Source: Lachnospiraceae bacterium
GTDB lineage: Bacteria > Bacillota > Clostridia > Lachnospirales > Lachnospiraceae
DNA length: 64,000 nt
Assembly: GCA_022790855.1 (NCBI GenBank)
Contig: JAAVYA010000047.1
Location: forward strand, 44,038-108,037
Direction: 5' to 3'
The translations under genes were made by a program, and so were the position numbers. This document shows positions 8,367 to 17,978 of this stretch, piece after piece (within the stretch, counting starts at the first letter, position 1; each line of letters starts with the position of its first letter). The notes beneath the pieces are model-generated. The model had not been told where the DNA came from. It searched no databases and saw only the letters and a list, made by a program, of their open reading frames with translations.

Positions 8367-10382
8367 TTAAATTTCTAATTCCGATACCGGAGGCTGGCAG
8401 CATTCTCCCTTGCAGATATAATAACGGATTTCCTCCTGCAAGGGGTAATCTGCCGCCCTGGGAATAATCCTTGCCATGGATTTTTGATTCTTTTTTGTAA
8501 TCACGATGGCATCCACCGTCTCCTTTTTACTGTTTCGATAGCAGCGGATTTCTTCCTCTGGAACCTCTTCCCCGGAAACGCATACCAGGTGGATACTTTC
8601 CTTTTCCCATTCCCCAATGGCCAAAAGCGCCATGGTATGTCCTCCTTCTCTTCCTTGAATCTCTCCTTTCAAGAAACGGATCTGCCGACGAGCCGCTTCC
8701 TGCCAGATGGGTTCCCCTGTCAGCTTTGCCAACCGCGCCAGAAGATATCCGGCCACGGCGTTTCCAGAAGGCACGGCTCCGTCATACGTCTCCTTGGGCC
8801 GACAGATCAGCTTTTCCCCCGCCGTCCCGGAAAAAAAGCATCCGCCCTTCTTGGTATCTTCAAACAATTCCAGCATCTTTTCCGAAAGCTGCAGGCACGT
8901 ACGGAGCCACGTAATATCAAAATCACACTGATACAATTCCAGCAGGGACAAGGCATAAAAAGCATAATCGTCCAGATTTCCCTCATGGGCTGCGTGGCCC
9001 TGCCGCCACCGCACCAAAAGCCGTCCGTTCAACGTCATCAGATTTGCACGGACAAAAGATGCCGCCTGCCTTGCCCTCTTATAATATTCTGTCACCCCAG
9101 TAATCTGATGCGCTCTGGCAAACGCCCATATGGCCAGCCCGTTCCATGAAGTTAAGATCTTATCATCTATGGGCAGCACGGTCCGCATCCTCCGATACTC
9201 CCGCAGCTTGTTTAAGCTCCCTTCCCACTCGCCAAACGCTTCTTCATATTCCGGATTCTTTAACAGGTTGGGAATGGAATTTCCCTTAAAATTTCCCTGC
9301 TTCGTAATATCATAACAGCTGCAGAATTTTTTCCCTTCTTGTTTCCCCAGCTGTCCTAAAATCTCTTCCGGCGTAAATACATAATATTTTCCCTCCACTC
9401 CCTGGCTGTCCGCATCCTGTCCGCAGAAAAACCCGCCTTTTTCATGGCGCAGCTCCCGTTCCATATAAGAAAGCGTCCGCTGGGCCGCCATACGGTAGAG
9501 GGCCCCTTTGGTCAGGCGCCAGCACTCCAGATACGTCAGGGCCAGCAGGGCATTGTCGTACAGCATTTTTTCAAAATGAGGGACCAGCCAGGCTTCGTCG
9601 GTGGAATAACGAGAAAAACCCCCGCCCACATGGTCAAAAATCCCGCCCCGGTACATCTGCCTTAAGGTCACCTCCACAATTTCCATCCAGTTCTTAGAGG
9701 CGTCCCTTCCCATCCCTTCCCGCTTGGCCATTCTCATAAGAAACAGCAGATTATGAGGAATCGGAAATTTCGGCGCACCAAAAAAGCCTCCGTATGCTCT
9801 GTCAAAGGAATTCTGCAGTTGGGATGCCCCCCGCATCAGAAATGCCTCTCCCGGGGAATCCTCCTTGGACGTTTCTTGTTTTTGCTGTTTTAAATATCCA
9901 GCCATCTCCGACGCCAGCTCTTTCAGCCTTCCGGAATCCTGGTTCCACCGTTTTGCCGCCTGCTCCAATAAATGCAACAGTCCTGCCTGTCCATACCGGT
10001 CTTCTTTTGGAAAATACGTCCCCACAAAAAAAGGTTCCTGCTTGGCTGTCATAAGGACAGTCAGGGGCCATCCGCCGCTTTCATTCATCATCTGGCAGGC
10101 TTCCATATAGACCCCGTCCACATCCGGCCGTTCCTCCCGGTCAACTTTTATGGAAATATAACTGCTGTTTAATACGTCCGCCACCTCCGGATCTTCAAAA
10201 GACTCCCGTTCCATCACATGACACCAGTGGCAGGTAGAATATCCTATGGATAAAAAAATCGGCTTATCCTCCTTTTTTGCCCGCTCAAACGCCTCCGAAC
10301 ACCATGGATACCAGTCCACCGGATTGTGGGCATGCTGTAATAGATAAGGGGATTTTTCCTGAATCAAATGATTGGTATACAA
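8367..10382 (-). CDS. YyaL/DUF255 thioredoxin-domain protein
   Basis: The 671-aa protein has the typical two-part structure of this family. An N-terminal thioredoxin-like domain (DUF255) carries NPVDWYPW and STCHWCHVM with the CxxC pair near residue 50. A large alpha/alpha-barrel similar to N-acylglucosamine 2-epimerase follows, with [29 protein letters not shown] and [11 protein letters not shown]. Family members occur from bacteria to humans (SPATA20) and their reaction is unproven. The start is probably the TTG at 10382, because AGGAGG lies eight bases before it and overlaps the other candidate, a GTG at 10391. The gene is downstream of argS in the same direction. Confidence 0.9.
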   Translation of the reverse strand: MYTNHLIQEKSPYLLQHAHNPVDWYPWCSEAFERAKKEDKPIFLSIGYSTCHWCHVMERESFEDPEVADVLNSSYISIKVDREERPDVDGVYMEACQMMNESGGWPLTVLMTAKQEPFFVGTYFPKEDRYGQAGLLHLLEQAAKRWNQDSGRLKELASEMAGYLKQQKQETSKEDSPGEAFLMRGASQLQNSFDRAYGGFFGAPKFPIPHNLLFLMRMAKREGMGRDASKNWMEIVEVTLRQMYRGGIFDHVGGGFSRYSTDEAWLVPHFEKMLYDNALLALTYLECWRLTKGALYRMAAQRTLSYMERELRHEKGGFFCGQDADSQGVEGKYYVFTPEEILGQLGKQEGKKFCSCYDITKQGNFKGNSIPNLLKNPEYEEAFGEWEGSLNKLREYRRMRTVLPIDDKILTSWNGLAIWAFARAHQITGVTEYYKRARQAASFVRANLMTLNGRLLVRWRQGHAAHEGNLDDYAFYALSLLELYQCDFDITWLRTCLQLSEKMLELFEDTKKGGCFFSGTAGEKLICRPKETYDGAVPSGNAVAGYLLARLAKLTGEPIWQEAARRQIRFLKGEIQGREGGHTMALLAIGEWEKESIHLVCVSGEEVPEEEIRCYRNSKKETVDAIVITKKNQKSMARIIPRAADYPLQEEIRYYICKGECCQPPVSELEI

Positions 10383-10495
10383 AAATACCACCTCCTGTCA
10401 TTCTCTTAAGGTATATCCCTTAGTATGCACAGAAAGGCGGTATTTTCATACTTCCTTCTTTCCCAATCTACTTATATATGATTTTTTAGGAAACG

Positions 10496-12265
10496 CTACA
10501 TTTTCTCCGGTGCGGAAAATCCCAGCATATCAATGCAGGCCTCCAGAATCCCTTTTGCCAGCGTCAAAAGGCGGATATACCCGGCCTGTACCATCACGTC
10601 CTCCTCCGCCATGATCTTGGTCTCATGGTAAAAATGATTAAAGGCATTGGCCAAATCGTATACATATGCGCAAACCTTATGGGGCGCCGTCTCTTCATAA
10701 GCGTTCTCTATCGCCCCGTTAAACCGGGCCAGCAAAAGCATCAGAGCCTTCTCGCTTTCCGACCTGGCGGGCAGGATTTTCGCCCCCTGGGGAAGCTGCT
10801 TCTCGCCATAGTATTTTGCCAGGATGGACTTCATACGCACAATGGTATACAAAATATACGGCCCCGTATTCCCCTCAAAGGAGGTAAACCTGTCGATATC
10901 AAAGATATAATCCTTGGACGCCTGGTTGGACAAATCCCCATATTTCACAGCGGATAAAGCCACAATTTTTGCCGTGCGCTTTCCGTCCTCTTCCTCCACC
11001 GTATGGTTCTCGGAAATCTTTTTATACATCTCCTGGTTGATGCTCTCCAGCAGATACTGAAGGCGCATCACGCCTCCCTCCCTGGTCTTAAAGGGCTTAC
11101 CGTCCTTGCCGTTCATAGTCCCAAAGCCCAAGAACGTCAATTTGGTGTCCTCCCCCACCAGGCCGGTCTTTCTGGCGCAGCGGAATACCTGGGTAAAATA
11201 CAGTTCCTGACGCTTGTCCACCACATAAATGATCTCATCCGGGTGATAATCCTTCATCCGCCACACGATGGTGGCCAGATCCGTCGTATTGTACAGAGAA
11301 GCCCCGTCCGACTTTAAAATCATGCAGGGCGGAATTTCTTTGGTATCCGTCTCCTCTTTTACATCCACCACCAGGGCTCCTTCGGAGAGATATGCAAATC
11401 CGCCTGCCTTCATCTCTTCTACCATGGCCGGGATAAAGGGCTGGGCGTCGGATTCCCCTTTCCACAATTCAAAGGAAACATCCAGGTTCTCATAATTGCG
11501 CTTCAAGTCCGTCACCGATACGTTCAGGATATGGGCAAGGAGAGCTTGATATCCCCTTCTGCCCTGCTGCAGCTCATAGGTGGCCTGCATGGCCGCCTCT
11601 TTATAAGCTGCATCTTCCTTGGATCTTGCGCTGGCCGCCGGATAAATTTCTTCTAATTGAGAAATGGTAAAAGGCGCTTCCTTGGGATATTCTCCCTCAT
11701 AGCCCTCCTGGAAATACAAAAGCCCCGGCTCCCGCTCTTTTAATTCGGTGATAATCAACCCCATCTGCAGGCCCCAGTCCCCCAGATGCACGTCCCCGAT
11801 CATACGGTGGCCCAAAAAGCTCCCGATCCGCTTTACGCTCTCCCCGATAATGGCGGAACGCAAATGTCCTACATGAAGGGGCTTGGCCACATTCGGCCCG
11901 CCGTAGTCGATCATAATCGTTTTGGGTTCTTTTGTCTTTTCGCAGCCAAAACGTCCATCATCCTCCGCCATCTTTTCTAAGTATTCTGCCACCCGCTCCT
12001 CCTGTAACTTTAAATTCAAAAATCCAGGCTTCACGGACTCCGCCATGGAAAACAAGGGATGCTCCTTCAACACGTTCGCAACGGTGTCTGAAATCAGAAA
12101 AGGCGCGCACTTATATTCCTTCGCCGCCGCCATGGCCCCATTACACTGGAACTCGCAAAGATCCGGACGGTTGGAGAGGGTCACCTTTCCATATTTGGGA
12201 TCATACCCTTGTTTTTGAAACGCTTCCATCACTGCTTCTGTAATTTCATCCATCAACTTTTTCAT
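10496..12265 (-). CDS. argS: Arginyl-tRNA synthetase
   Basis: The 589-aa class I synthetase charges tRNA-Arg. The N-terminal Add-1 domain (residues 1-110) is followed by the HIGH motif as HVGH in AKPLHVGHLRSAIIGE, then DVHLGDWGLQMG and DKRQELYFTQVF. The KMSKS site is replaced by GKPFKTREGGVM, as in most ArgRS proteins, which need tRNA for activation. The C-terminal anticodon-binding domain ends in YVYDLANAFNHFYHETKI and LLTLAKGILEACIDMLG. It follows the dapF-like gene by 73 bp in the same direction. The minor tRNA-Arg(CCG) at 59065 is one of its substrates. Confidence 0.97.
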   Translation of the reverse strand: MKKLMDEITEAVMEAFQKQGYDPKYGKVTLSNRPDLCEFQCNGAMAAAKEYKCAPFLISDTVANVLKEHPLFSMAESVKPGFLNLKLQEERVAEYLEKMAEDDGRFGCEKTKEPKTIMIDYGGPNVAKPLHVGHLRSAIIGESVKRIGSFLGHRMIGDVHLGDWGLQMGLIITELKEREPGLLYFQEGYEGEYPKEAPFTISQLEEIYPAASARSKEDAAYKEAAMQATYELQQGRRGYQALLAHILNVSVTDLKRNYENLDVSFELWKGESDAQPFIPAMVEEMKAGGFAYLSEGALVVDVKEETDTKEIPPCMILKSDGASLYNTTDLATIVWRMKDYHPDEIIYVVDKRQELYFTQVFRCARKTGLVGEDTKLTFLGFGTMNGKDGKPFKTREGGVMRLQYLLESINQEMYKKISENHTVEEEDGKRTAKIVALSAVKYGDLSNQASKDYIFDIDRFTSFEGNTGPYILYTIVRMKSILAKYYGEKQLPQGAKILPARSESEKALMLLLARFNGAIENAYEETAPHKVCAYVYDLANAFNHFYHETKIMAEEDVMVQAGYIRLLTLAKGILEACIDMLGFSAPEKM

Positions 12266-12338
12266 CTTGTACCTCTTTTTTCAACACTTATGATTACATT
12301 GCAGACGCTTTTCTACATATCTTCATCCTGGCGTCTGT

Positions 12339-13187
12339 TCAAGCCAAAAAATCCTCGGCTACCCGAATCTCCCCCACATACTCCACCGGCCCTGTCATAA
12401 AAATCGTCCCGTCCGGGCAAAGCTCAATGAACAGGCTGCCTCCTGGCATGTGCACAGTCACCTGATTCTCCACCAGTCCCATCCGCCTTGCGACCGCCGC
12501 TGCCGCACAGGCTCCCGTACCGGAAGCCAGGGTATATCCGGCTCCCCGCTCGTATATCTCAATCTGTATATTTTCCCGATCCAGTACCTTTAAAAGCTGC
12601 AGATTCATGCGGTTGGGGAAATATCCTGCCCGTTCCACATAAGGCCCCAGCTCCACGGCCTTTCTTTTGGTAACCTCCTCCAGCATAATGACACAGTTGG
12701 GGGTTCCCACAGAAAGACATGTGGTGTTATAAATACTATCATGAAATCTCATAGGGGCATTGATGATCTCCATGCCGTCTCCACCCGCCACCGGAATTTC
12801 ATTCCCTGCATAGCTGGGTTTTCCCATGTTCACCCGGATTTGTTTTGGATCGTCTTTCAGGCACTCAATCTCCACAGGACCTAAGACTGTCTGGATAGAA
12901 AATTCCGGTTCCTTCACGTAGCCTTCTTCCAGCAAGTATCGGGCAAAAATACGGACGCCGTTTCCGCTGCGGGAGGCCATGGTTCCATCAGGGTTGTAAA
13001 TCGTAAGCCCTATCCTGCCCTGTTCCAATATGGGCCCATAAAGAATTCCGTCGGCGCCTACGCCAAAATTCCTTCTGCACAACCGTTCGATGTATCTGGG
13101 GTTTAGCTTTATCTGGTTCTTATTGGGATCCAATATTAGGTAATCATTTCCCAAGCCATGGTATTTTTTCATTATGACGTTGTCCAT
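12339..13187 (-). CDS. DapF-family protein lacking both catalytic cysteines
   Basis: The 282-aa protein has the full two-domain DapF fold: KYHGLGNDYLI at the start, ADGILYGP, YNPDGTMASRSGNGVRIFA near residue 70 and YERGAGYTLASGTGACAAAAV near residue 210. True diaminopimelate epimerases use two cysteines, in xCGNGxRC and ACGSGAC/ACGTGAC. Here both positions read Ser (SRSGNGVR and LASGTGAC), so the usual two-base Cys racemisation chemistry should not work. It could be a paralogue with another substrate, or an epimerase with altered chemistry. AGGAG eight bases before the ATG at 13187 sets the start. It precedes argS, not lysine genes, which also argues against a simple dapF call. Confidence 0.8.
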   Translation of the reverse strand: MDNVIMKKYHGLGNDYLILDPNKNQIKLNPRYIERLCRRNFGVGADGILYGPILEQGRIGLTIYNPDGTMASRSGNGVRIFARYLLEEGYVKEPEFSIQTVLGPVEIECLKDDPKQIRVNMGKPSYAGNEIPVAGGDGMEIINAPMRFHDSIYNTTCLSVGTPNCVIMLEEVTKRKAVELGPYVERAGYFPNRMNLQLLKVLDRENIQIEIYERGAGYTLASGTGACAAAAVARRMGLVENQVTVHMPGGSLFIELCPDGTIFMTGPVEYVGEIRVAEDFLA

Positions 13188-13297
13188 TTTTAGGTCTCCT
13201 ATTATGCTGTTCACTTATCATAATAGTATTCCCTATGCAGAAAAAATATGATTGCGGCTTATAAACGGATTCCAATGCAGGGCAGCTCCATTTCACA

Positions 13298-13603
13298 CTA
13301 ACTTTCTTTACCAGATTCAATATTTTTTTCTAATTGGCGCTTTCTTTCGTCCAGGATACGGTTGATTTCTGCTTGATCGGCTTCTTGTTTTTGTTCCTGC
13401 TGCTGTACCATCTCTTGAATCTTCTGAAGCTTTTGGGCCTCTCCTTCTTGTTTTCTTTTTTCTAATTGATCCAGAATCTCTTCGGCTTCTGCTTTCTGGG
13501 GTTTTTCCCCGATGACCTCTGGGGGAGCGTATATGACGTTCCTGCGCTTTATGATGCTGTGGGCCATTTTTTCTCTTTGATTTCTTTTATCTATGTAATC
13601 CAT
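13298..13603 (-). CDS. Small coiled-coil protein of unknown function
   Basis: The 101-aa product is strongly helical and charged. After MDYIDKRNQREKMAHSII, residues about 40-95 are a heptad-like Glu/Lys/Gln-rich coiled coil (EEILDQLEKRKQEGEAQK, QQQEQKQEADQAEINRIL). There is no signal peptide or membrane segment. It is divergent from sigG, separated by 114 bp that must hold both promoters. I do not recognise the family. Confidence 0.6.
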   Translation of the reverse strand: MDYIDKRNQREKMAHSIIKRRNVIYAPPEVIGEKPQKAEAEEILDQLEKRKQEGEAQKLQKIQEMVQQQEQKQEADQAEINRILDERKRQLEKNIESGKES

Positions 13604-13654
13604 AACGAATCCCTCCGCTATCTTTTTGTTTTTATTCTAACACAAAATTTTTAT

Positions 13655-13684
13655 GAATAAAAGTAGCAAAATCGGAGCATTCTT
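13655..13684 (+). promoter_or_regulatory. Candidate sigma-G-type promoter of sigG
   Basis: GAATA (13655-13659), an 18-base gap and CATTCTT (13678-13684) resemble the forespore sigma-G consensus (GHATR, about 18, CATNHTA; one mismatch). It lies 34 bases before the start codon. sigG is autoregulated in Bacillus, so such a site is expected, but the match was made by eye only. Confidence 0.4.
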
Positions 13685-13717
13685 TTTTTATAACAATAGC
13701 ACTCGGAGGTACTCATC

Positions 13718-14503
13718 ATGGCAGTTTATAAAGTCGAAATCTGCGGCGTAAATACCGCTAAGCTCCCCGTTCTGAAGGAGGATGAAAAGGAAGATCTTTT
13801 CAAACGCATTAAGGAAGGGGACATGGCTGCCAGGGAACAGTACATTAAGGGAAATCTGCGCCTTGTACTAAGCGTTATCAAGCGTTTTTCTTCCAGCAAC
13901 GAAAATGTGGACGACCTGTTTCAAATCGGCTGTATCGGCCTGATCAAATCCATTGACAATTTTGACCCCACCATGAACGTAAAGTTCTCCACCTATGCGG
14001 TTCCAATGATTATCGGGGAGATCCGCCGGTATCTCAGGGACAACAACTCCATCCGGGTCAGCCGCTCTCTTCGGGACACCGCTTACAAAGCCATCCACAC
14101 CCGGGAGCTTCTCACAAAGCAGAATCTCCAGGAGCCCACGATTCCAGAAATCGCAGCTGAAATCGGTCTCTCCAAGGAAGACATCGTTTTTGCCCTAGAC
14201 GCCATCCAAAGTCCGGTAAGCCTTTATGAGCCGGTATACACAGACGGGGGTGATACGCTCTACGTCATGGACCAGATCAGCGATAAGAAAAACAAGGAAG
14301 AAAACTGGGTGGAGGAGCTATCCTTAAACGACGCTATGCAGCGGCTGGGAGAGCGGGAAAACTATATCATCCAGCTAAGGTTTTTTCAGGGAAAAACCCA
14401 GATGGAAGTTGCAGAGGAAATCCAAATCTCCCAGGCCCAGGTCAGCAGGCTGGAAAAATCAGCCCTGAAAACCATGAAAAATTATCTTTCTGCAACAAAA
14501 TAG
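13718..14503 (+). CDS. sigG: Sporulation sigma factor SigG
   Basis: The 261-aa sigma-70 family factor directs late forespore transcription. The N-terminal VYKVEICGVNTAKLPVL is the SigG signature. Region 2 shows GNLRLVLSVIKRF, DDLFQIGCIGLIKSIDNFD and KFSTYAVPMIIGEIRRYLRD. Region 4 ends in RENYIIQLRFFQGKTQMEVA followed by ISQAQVSRLEKSAL. In Bacillus sigG lies directly after spoIIGA-sigE. Here it is nearby but inverted relative to them and separated by a metallo-hydrolase gene. A CGGAGG ribosome site precedes the ATG. Confidence 0.97.
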   Translation: MAVYKVEICGVNTAKLPVLKEDEKEDLFKRIKEGDMAAREQYIKGNLRLVLSVIKRFSSSNENVDDLFQIGCIGLIKSIDNFDPTMNVKFSTYAVPMIIGEIRRYLRDNNSIRVSRSLRDTAYKAIHTRELLTKQNLQEPTIPEIAAEIGLSKEDIVFALDAIQSPVSLYEPVYTDGGDTLYVMDQISDKKNKEENWVEELSLNDAMQRLGERENYIIQLRFFQGKTQMEVAEEIQISQAQVSRLEKSALKTMKNYLSATK

Positions 14504-14527
14504 AGTCCTTCCGCTCCGAATTTTCTG

Positions 14528-16129
14528 CTATCGACTCCACTTATCGCATAAGGAGTTCACCTGATCTGCAAATTTCGCCAAATCCTTATTGGCAAGCCCC
14601 TCGTTCTTCCTGATCACAGAAAGCAGACGCTCTCCGGCGGCCAGAAGCCTTGCAAATACATTGGAAGAAGCCCTGGTATCTTTGGTCTTTTTCATCTTTG
14701 CTTCCCGGCTGCCCTGGGCAATACACTCGTTGGTCAAAAGATCATAGCAGTCGCCGCTGTAAGGCGCCACCGCCTCAATCCCTAAGCTTTTCTGGATTTC
14801 GGCTGCAAATTGGTCCGTCACTTTGTCTTCCCCGTGAACTACAAATACACGCCGGGGCTTTTTTTGAAACGCTCCAATCCAGTGCAGCAGATGTTCCTGG
14901 TCTGCATGGCCGCTTAAGCCCCGAAGGTTTAAAATACGGGCTTTTACTTCAATATTCTCTCCAAACAGCCGCACCTGTTTCACACCATTTAGAAGCTGAT
15001 TTCCCAGGGTTCCCGGAACCTGGAATCCCACAAACAGAATCGTGGATTCCTTCCGCCACAGATTATGCTTTAAATGATGGCGGATCCGCCCCGCCTCGCA
15101 CATGCCGGAAGCCGAGATAATTACCACCGGCCTGCTTTCAAAATTGATCATTTTAGATTCATCGCTGGTAACAGCCGTCTTAAGCCCCGCAAACCCGATG
15201 GGATTGATCCCCTGGTGCACCAGAGCCTTTGCCTCGTCGTCAAAGCATTCCGAGACGCTTTCCTGGAAAATACTGGTGGCCTCCACTGCCAGGGGGCTGT
15301 CTATGTAAGTAATAAAATCTTCATATTCCGGAAGCATATGTTCGGACTTGATCCTTCTTAAAAAATACAGCATTTCCTGGGTTCTGCCCACGGAAAACGC
15401 CGGAATTACCAGATTCCCCCCTTTTTGGAAGGTCTGCTTTAATACCTGGGCAAGTTCCGCGGCATAGTCCGGGGGCGCCGGCTGGATACGGTCTCCATAG
15501 GTGGATTCCATCACCACATAATCCGCTTCCTCCAAGTATGTAGGATCTTTGATCAGGGGCTTGTTTCCATGGCCGATATCCCCGGAAAATACAATTTTTA
15601 CTTCTTCTCCATTCTCAGTTCCCCATACCTCAATGCTGGCCGACCCCAACAAATGGCCTGCATCCACAAAACGGATCCGGATTCCCGGAGACAATTCCAT
15701 GATTTTTTCATATTCACATGGAACAAAATGATTTAGGACCCCTTGAGCGTCTTCCATATTATACATAGGCTCAATTTCCGGCCTTCCGGCTCTTCTGGCC
15801 TTCCGGTTCTTCCACTCCGCCTCAAACATCTGGATATGGGCCGAATCTTTTAACATAATGTTGCACAGATCGCAGGTGGCTTTGGTGGCAAATATATTCC
15901 CTCGGAATCCGTGGCTGTACAACAGCGGCAGCAGTCCGGAATGGTCAATGTGGGCATGGGTGATCAGGCAGTAGTCAATTTGGGAAGCATTTACCGGAAT
16001 CTGCTGGTTCTCATACAGATCCGCCCCCTGCTCCATGCCGCAGTCCACCAAAATGTGCTTATCCCCTAATTGCAGATAATGGCAGCTTCCGGTTACCTCA
16101 TGGGCAGCTCCTAAAAATTCCAATCTCAT
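14528..16129 (-). CDS. Beta-CASP metallo-beta-lactamase RNase-like protein
   Basis: The 533-aa protein has the metallo-beta-lactamase and beta-CASP layout of Ysh1/CPSF-73-type and RNase J-like nucleases. The metal motif is THAHIDHSGLLP near residue 60, with FSGDIGHGN and ESTYGDR further on. The beta-CASP part contains PAFSVGRTQEMLYFLR, SASGMCEAGRIRHHL and GLSGHADQEHLLHW, then VFVVHGEDKVTDQFA. It likely cleaves RNA; DNA cannot be excluded. AAGGAG nine bases before the ATG at 16129 defines the start. It lies 92 bp downstream of sigE in the same direction and is convergent with sigG, so it may be read from the spoIIG transcript. Confidence 0.9.
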   Translation of the reverse strand: MRLEFLGAAHEVTGSCHYLQLGDKHILVDCGMEQGADLYENQQIPVNASQIDYCLITHAHIDHSGLLPLLYSHGFRGNIFATKATCDLCNIMLKDSAHIQMFEAEWKNRKARRAGRPEIEPMYNMEDAQGVLNHFVPCEYEKIMELSPGIRIRFVDAGHLLGSASIEVWGTENGEEVKIVFSGDIGHGNKPLIKDPTYLEEADYVVMESTYGDRIQPAPPDYAAELAQVLKQTFQKGGNLVIPAFSVGRTQEMLYFLRRIKSEHMLPEYEDFITYIDSPLAVEATSIFQESVSECFDDEAKALVHQGINPIGFAGLKTAVTSDESKMINFESRPVVIISASGMCEAGRIRHHLKHNLWRKESTILFVGFQVPGTLGNQLLNGVKQVRLFGENIEVKARILNLRGLSGHADQEHLLHWIGAFQKKPRRVFVVHGEDKVTDQFAAEIQKSLGIEAVAPYSGDCYDLLTNECIAQGSREAKMKKTKDTRASSNVFARLLAAGERLLSVIRKNEGLANKDLAKFADQVNSLCDKWSR

Positions 16130-16221
16130 ATAGCACTTCTCCTTTTTCAGTTGTGATGTCATATCATTCCTGCCTCTATTCTACCAAATCAGATTGTGTG
16201 CTACAAGTAAATTCTGCAAAC

Positions 16222-16962
16222 TTACTGGAACTTTACAATTTCCTTTTTCAGACGCTTCATGATCTTCTTTTCCAGCCTGGAAATATAGGACTGGGATATG
16301 CCAAGAAGATCCGCCACCTCCTTTTGAGTCAGCTCCGGCGCACTCTCCCCCGCCAGCCCAAACCGCAGCTCCACAATGGTACGCTCTCTGGGGGAAAGCT
16401 TCTCAATGGCTTTCTTTAACAGGCTCTTTTCTACTTCCGTCTCAATATCCCGGTAAATAATATCCTCGTCCGTCCCCAAAATATCAGAGAGCAACAGTTC
16501 ATTGCCGTCCCAGTCCACATTCAGGGGTTCATCAATGGATACCTCCAGCTTTGTTTTGCTGTTGCGGCGCAGGTACATCAGAATCTCATTTTCAATACAC
16601 CGGCTGGCATAGGTGGCAAGCTTGATATTTTTCTGGGGGTTGAATGTATTGATGGCTTTGATCAGGCCAATGGTGCCAATGGAAATTAAATCTTCTACTC
16701 CGATTCCCGTATTGTCAAATTTTTTTGCTATATAGACCACAAGGCGCAGATTGTGTTCTATAAGGCGGCTTTTCGCCCTGTCTGATTCTTCCGAAGAAAG
16801 CTGTTCGATACAGTGCATTTCCTCCTGCAGCTCTAAGGGGGGCGGAAGTACCTCTGCGCCGCCGATATAGTGGATATCGCCTTTTTTCATCATCAGCATA
16901 TTATGTACGGTCATCATCAGCTTCAACTGGAAACGCTTTGGTATGGCTATTTTAATGTACAT
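16222..16962 (-). CDS. sigE: Sporulation sigma factor pro-SigE
   Basis: The 246-aa mother-cell sigma factor is made as an inactive precursor. The N-terminal pro-sequence of about 30 residues precedes the recognisable processing region [12 protein letters not shown], which is YIGGSEALPPPL in Bacillus subtilis. Region 2 has [19 protein letters not shown] and [18 protein letters not shown], and region 4 ends in [17 protein letters not shown]. SpoIIGA, encoded just upstream, cleaves the pro-sequence at the septum after forespore SigF signals. The 12-bp gap between spoIIGA and sigE indicates an operon. Confidence 0.97.
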   Translation of the reverse strand: MYIKIAIPKRFQLKLMMTVHNMLMMKKGDIHYIGGAEVLPPPLELQEEMHCIEQLSSEESDRAKSRLIEHNLRLVVYIAKKFDNTGIGVEDLISIGTIGLIKAINTFNPQKNIKLATYASRCIENEILMYLRRNSKTKLEVSIDEPLNVDWDGNELLLSDILGTDEDIIYRDIETEVEKSLLKKAIEKLSPRERTIVELRFGLAGESAPELTQKEVADLLGISQSYISRLEKKIMKRLKKEIVKFQ

Positions 16963-16974
16963 GAAAACCTCCTG

Positions 16975-17772
16975 TTACAACGACTTATATGTTGCGTTTA
17001 ATATCACCTGATAGTCCCTGTTTTGAAACAGTTTTTCTTTTGCAAGCCCAAACACCGGCCCATCCACAAGCCTTGGGACTGCCTCCTCCCCATCCCCCTG
17101 CCTTTTTACATACATGGCTTTTAGGGTAACCACCGGCAGCAGGCCGTCTTCCTGCCCCAGGGAGTGAAAGGGAATGTAACGAATGGGCAAATGTTCTTTT
17201 GTAAGCGCTTCCTTCAGCAATTCTTCCTGTATAATATGTACCGGCTTCTTCATCATCGGGTCGGTAAGGAGATTTCCGGTATCCAGAAATCCCGTAAGCA
17301 GCATGGTTTCCTGATGAGTCAGCAGGAGGATCTCATAACTATCCCACTCCTGTCTGCACTCCTCTATTTTATAGAGAATAATCATGGAAAGCCCAAAGCC
17401 TGCCAACGCCCATATGGCAAAATAGCGCCACTGTCCTAAGGTGGATACGGCAAAGTTTAAAACGCCTCCCAAAAGAAGCGTCATCACGTAAGCCCGAAAC
17501 ATATCTCTCGCAAAAATCTTTGGGTTCTTTTTCCCAAACCCAAACAGGATCATAATGGGATTTATCACAACATGGATACATAACTGATACCAGGACAATC
17601 CCGGCAGCCATAAGAAAAGGATGACAGAGGCCGTAGCGCCAAAGCCGGCGGAAAGAAGAATGCGCCATATCTTTGCCGGATACTTTCCAAGCTGCCGCAC
17701 CAAGAACAGTACCAGGGCATCCATAGCAAAATTCATTACCCAGAACACATCCAGGTAAACCACATACTTCAC
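16975..17772 (-). CDS. spoIIGA: Sigma-E processing aspartic protease SpoIIGA
   Basis: The 265-aa membrane protease cleaves pro-SigE. The N-terminal half contains about five hydrophobic helices, beginning with YVVYLDVFWVMNFAMDALVL. The soluble C-terminal protease domain carries LTGFLDTGNLLTDP, whose DTG is the aspartic protease signature, and later SLGQEDGLLPVV. The likely start is the GTG at 17772 after GAGGAGGTG; the longer frame adds a basic stretch with no support. It lies in the mother-cell face of the septum in known systems. The promoter upstream has the long spacing typical of Spo0A-activated spoIIG. Confidence 0.95.
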   Translation of the reverse strand: MKYVVYLDVFWVMNFAMDALVLFLVRQLGKYPAKIWRILLSAGFGATASVILFLWLPGLSWYQLCIHVVINPIMILFGFGKKNPKIFARDMFRAYVMTLLLGGVLNFAVSTLGQWRYFAIWALAGFGLSMIILYKIEECRQEWDSYEILLLTHQETMLLTGFLDTGNLLTDPMMKKPVHIIQEELLKEALTKEHLPIRYIPFHSLGQEDGLLPVVTLKAMYVKRQGDGEEAVPRLVDGPVFGLAKEKLFQNRDYQVILNATYKSL

Positions 17773-17800
17773 AGGACACCTCCTCTTTCTGCATGTTCTC

Positions 17801-17876
17801 ATTATATGATTTTATGACTGCTTTTTTTGTCAAAACAGGGAACGAATTTGAATTTTTGATTTACAAGATTTGACAG
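17801..17876 (-). promoter_or_regulatory. Putative Spo0A-dependent spoIIG promoter with 21-bp spacer
   Basis: On the minus strand TTGACA (17828-17833) and TATAAT (17801-17806) are perfect sigma-A boxes, but 21 bases apart instead of 17. Bacillus spoIIG has a comparable 22-base gap that only Spo0A can overcome. Spo0A-box-like TGTCAAA motifs (consensus TGTCGAA) lie at 17870-17876 and, in opposite orientation, over the -35 box. Confidence 0.6.
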
Positions 17877-17917
17877 AGCCTATATACTGCCCCAGAGTCT
17901 TTTTAGTGCATTGTAAA

Positions 17918-17978
17918 GTAACAGTTTTATCATACGGACTATGCAGTAAATACAAAGTCCGTATGATAAAACTGTTAC
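17918..17978. mobile_element. Miniature inverted-repeat element, copy 1, with 8-bp target duplication
   Basis: The 61-bp element consists of perfect 23-bp inverted repeats (17918-17940 and 17956-17978; outer end GTAACAGTTTTATCATACGG) around a 15-base loop. It is flanked exactly by ATTGTAAA at 17910-17917 and again at 17979-17986, an 8-bp target duplication. It has no coding capacity. It lies between ftsZ and spoIIGA. Confidence 0.85.
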
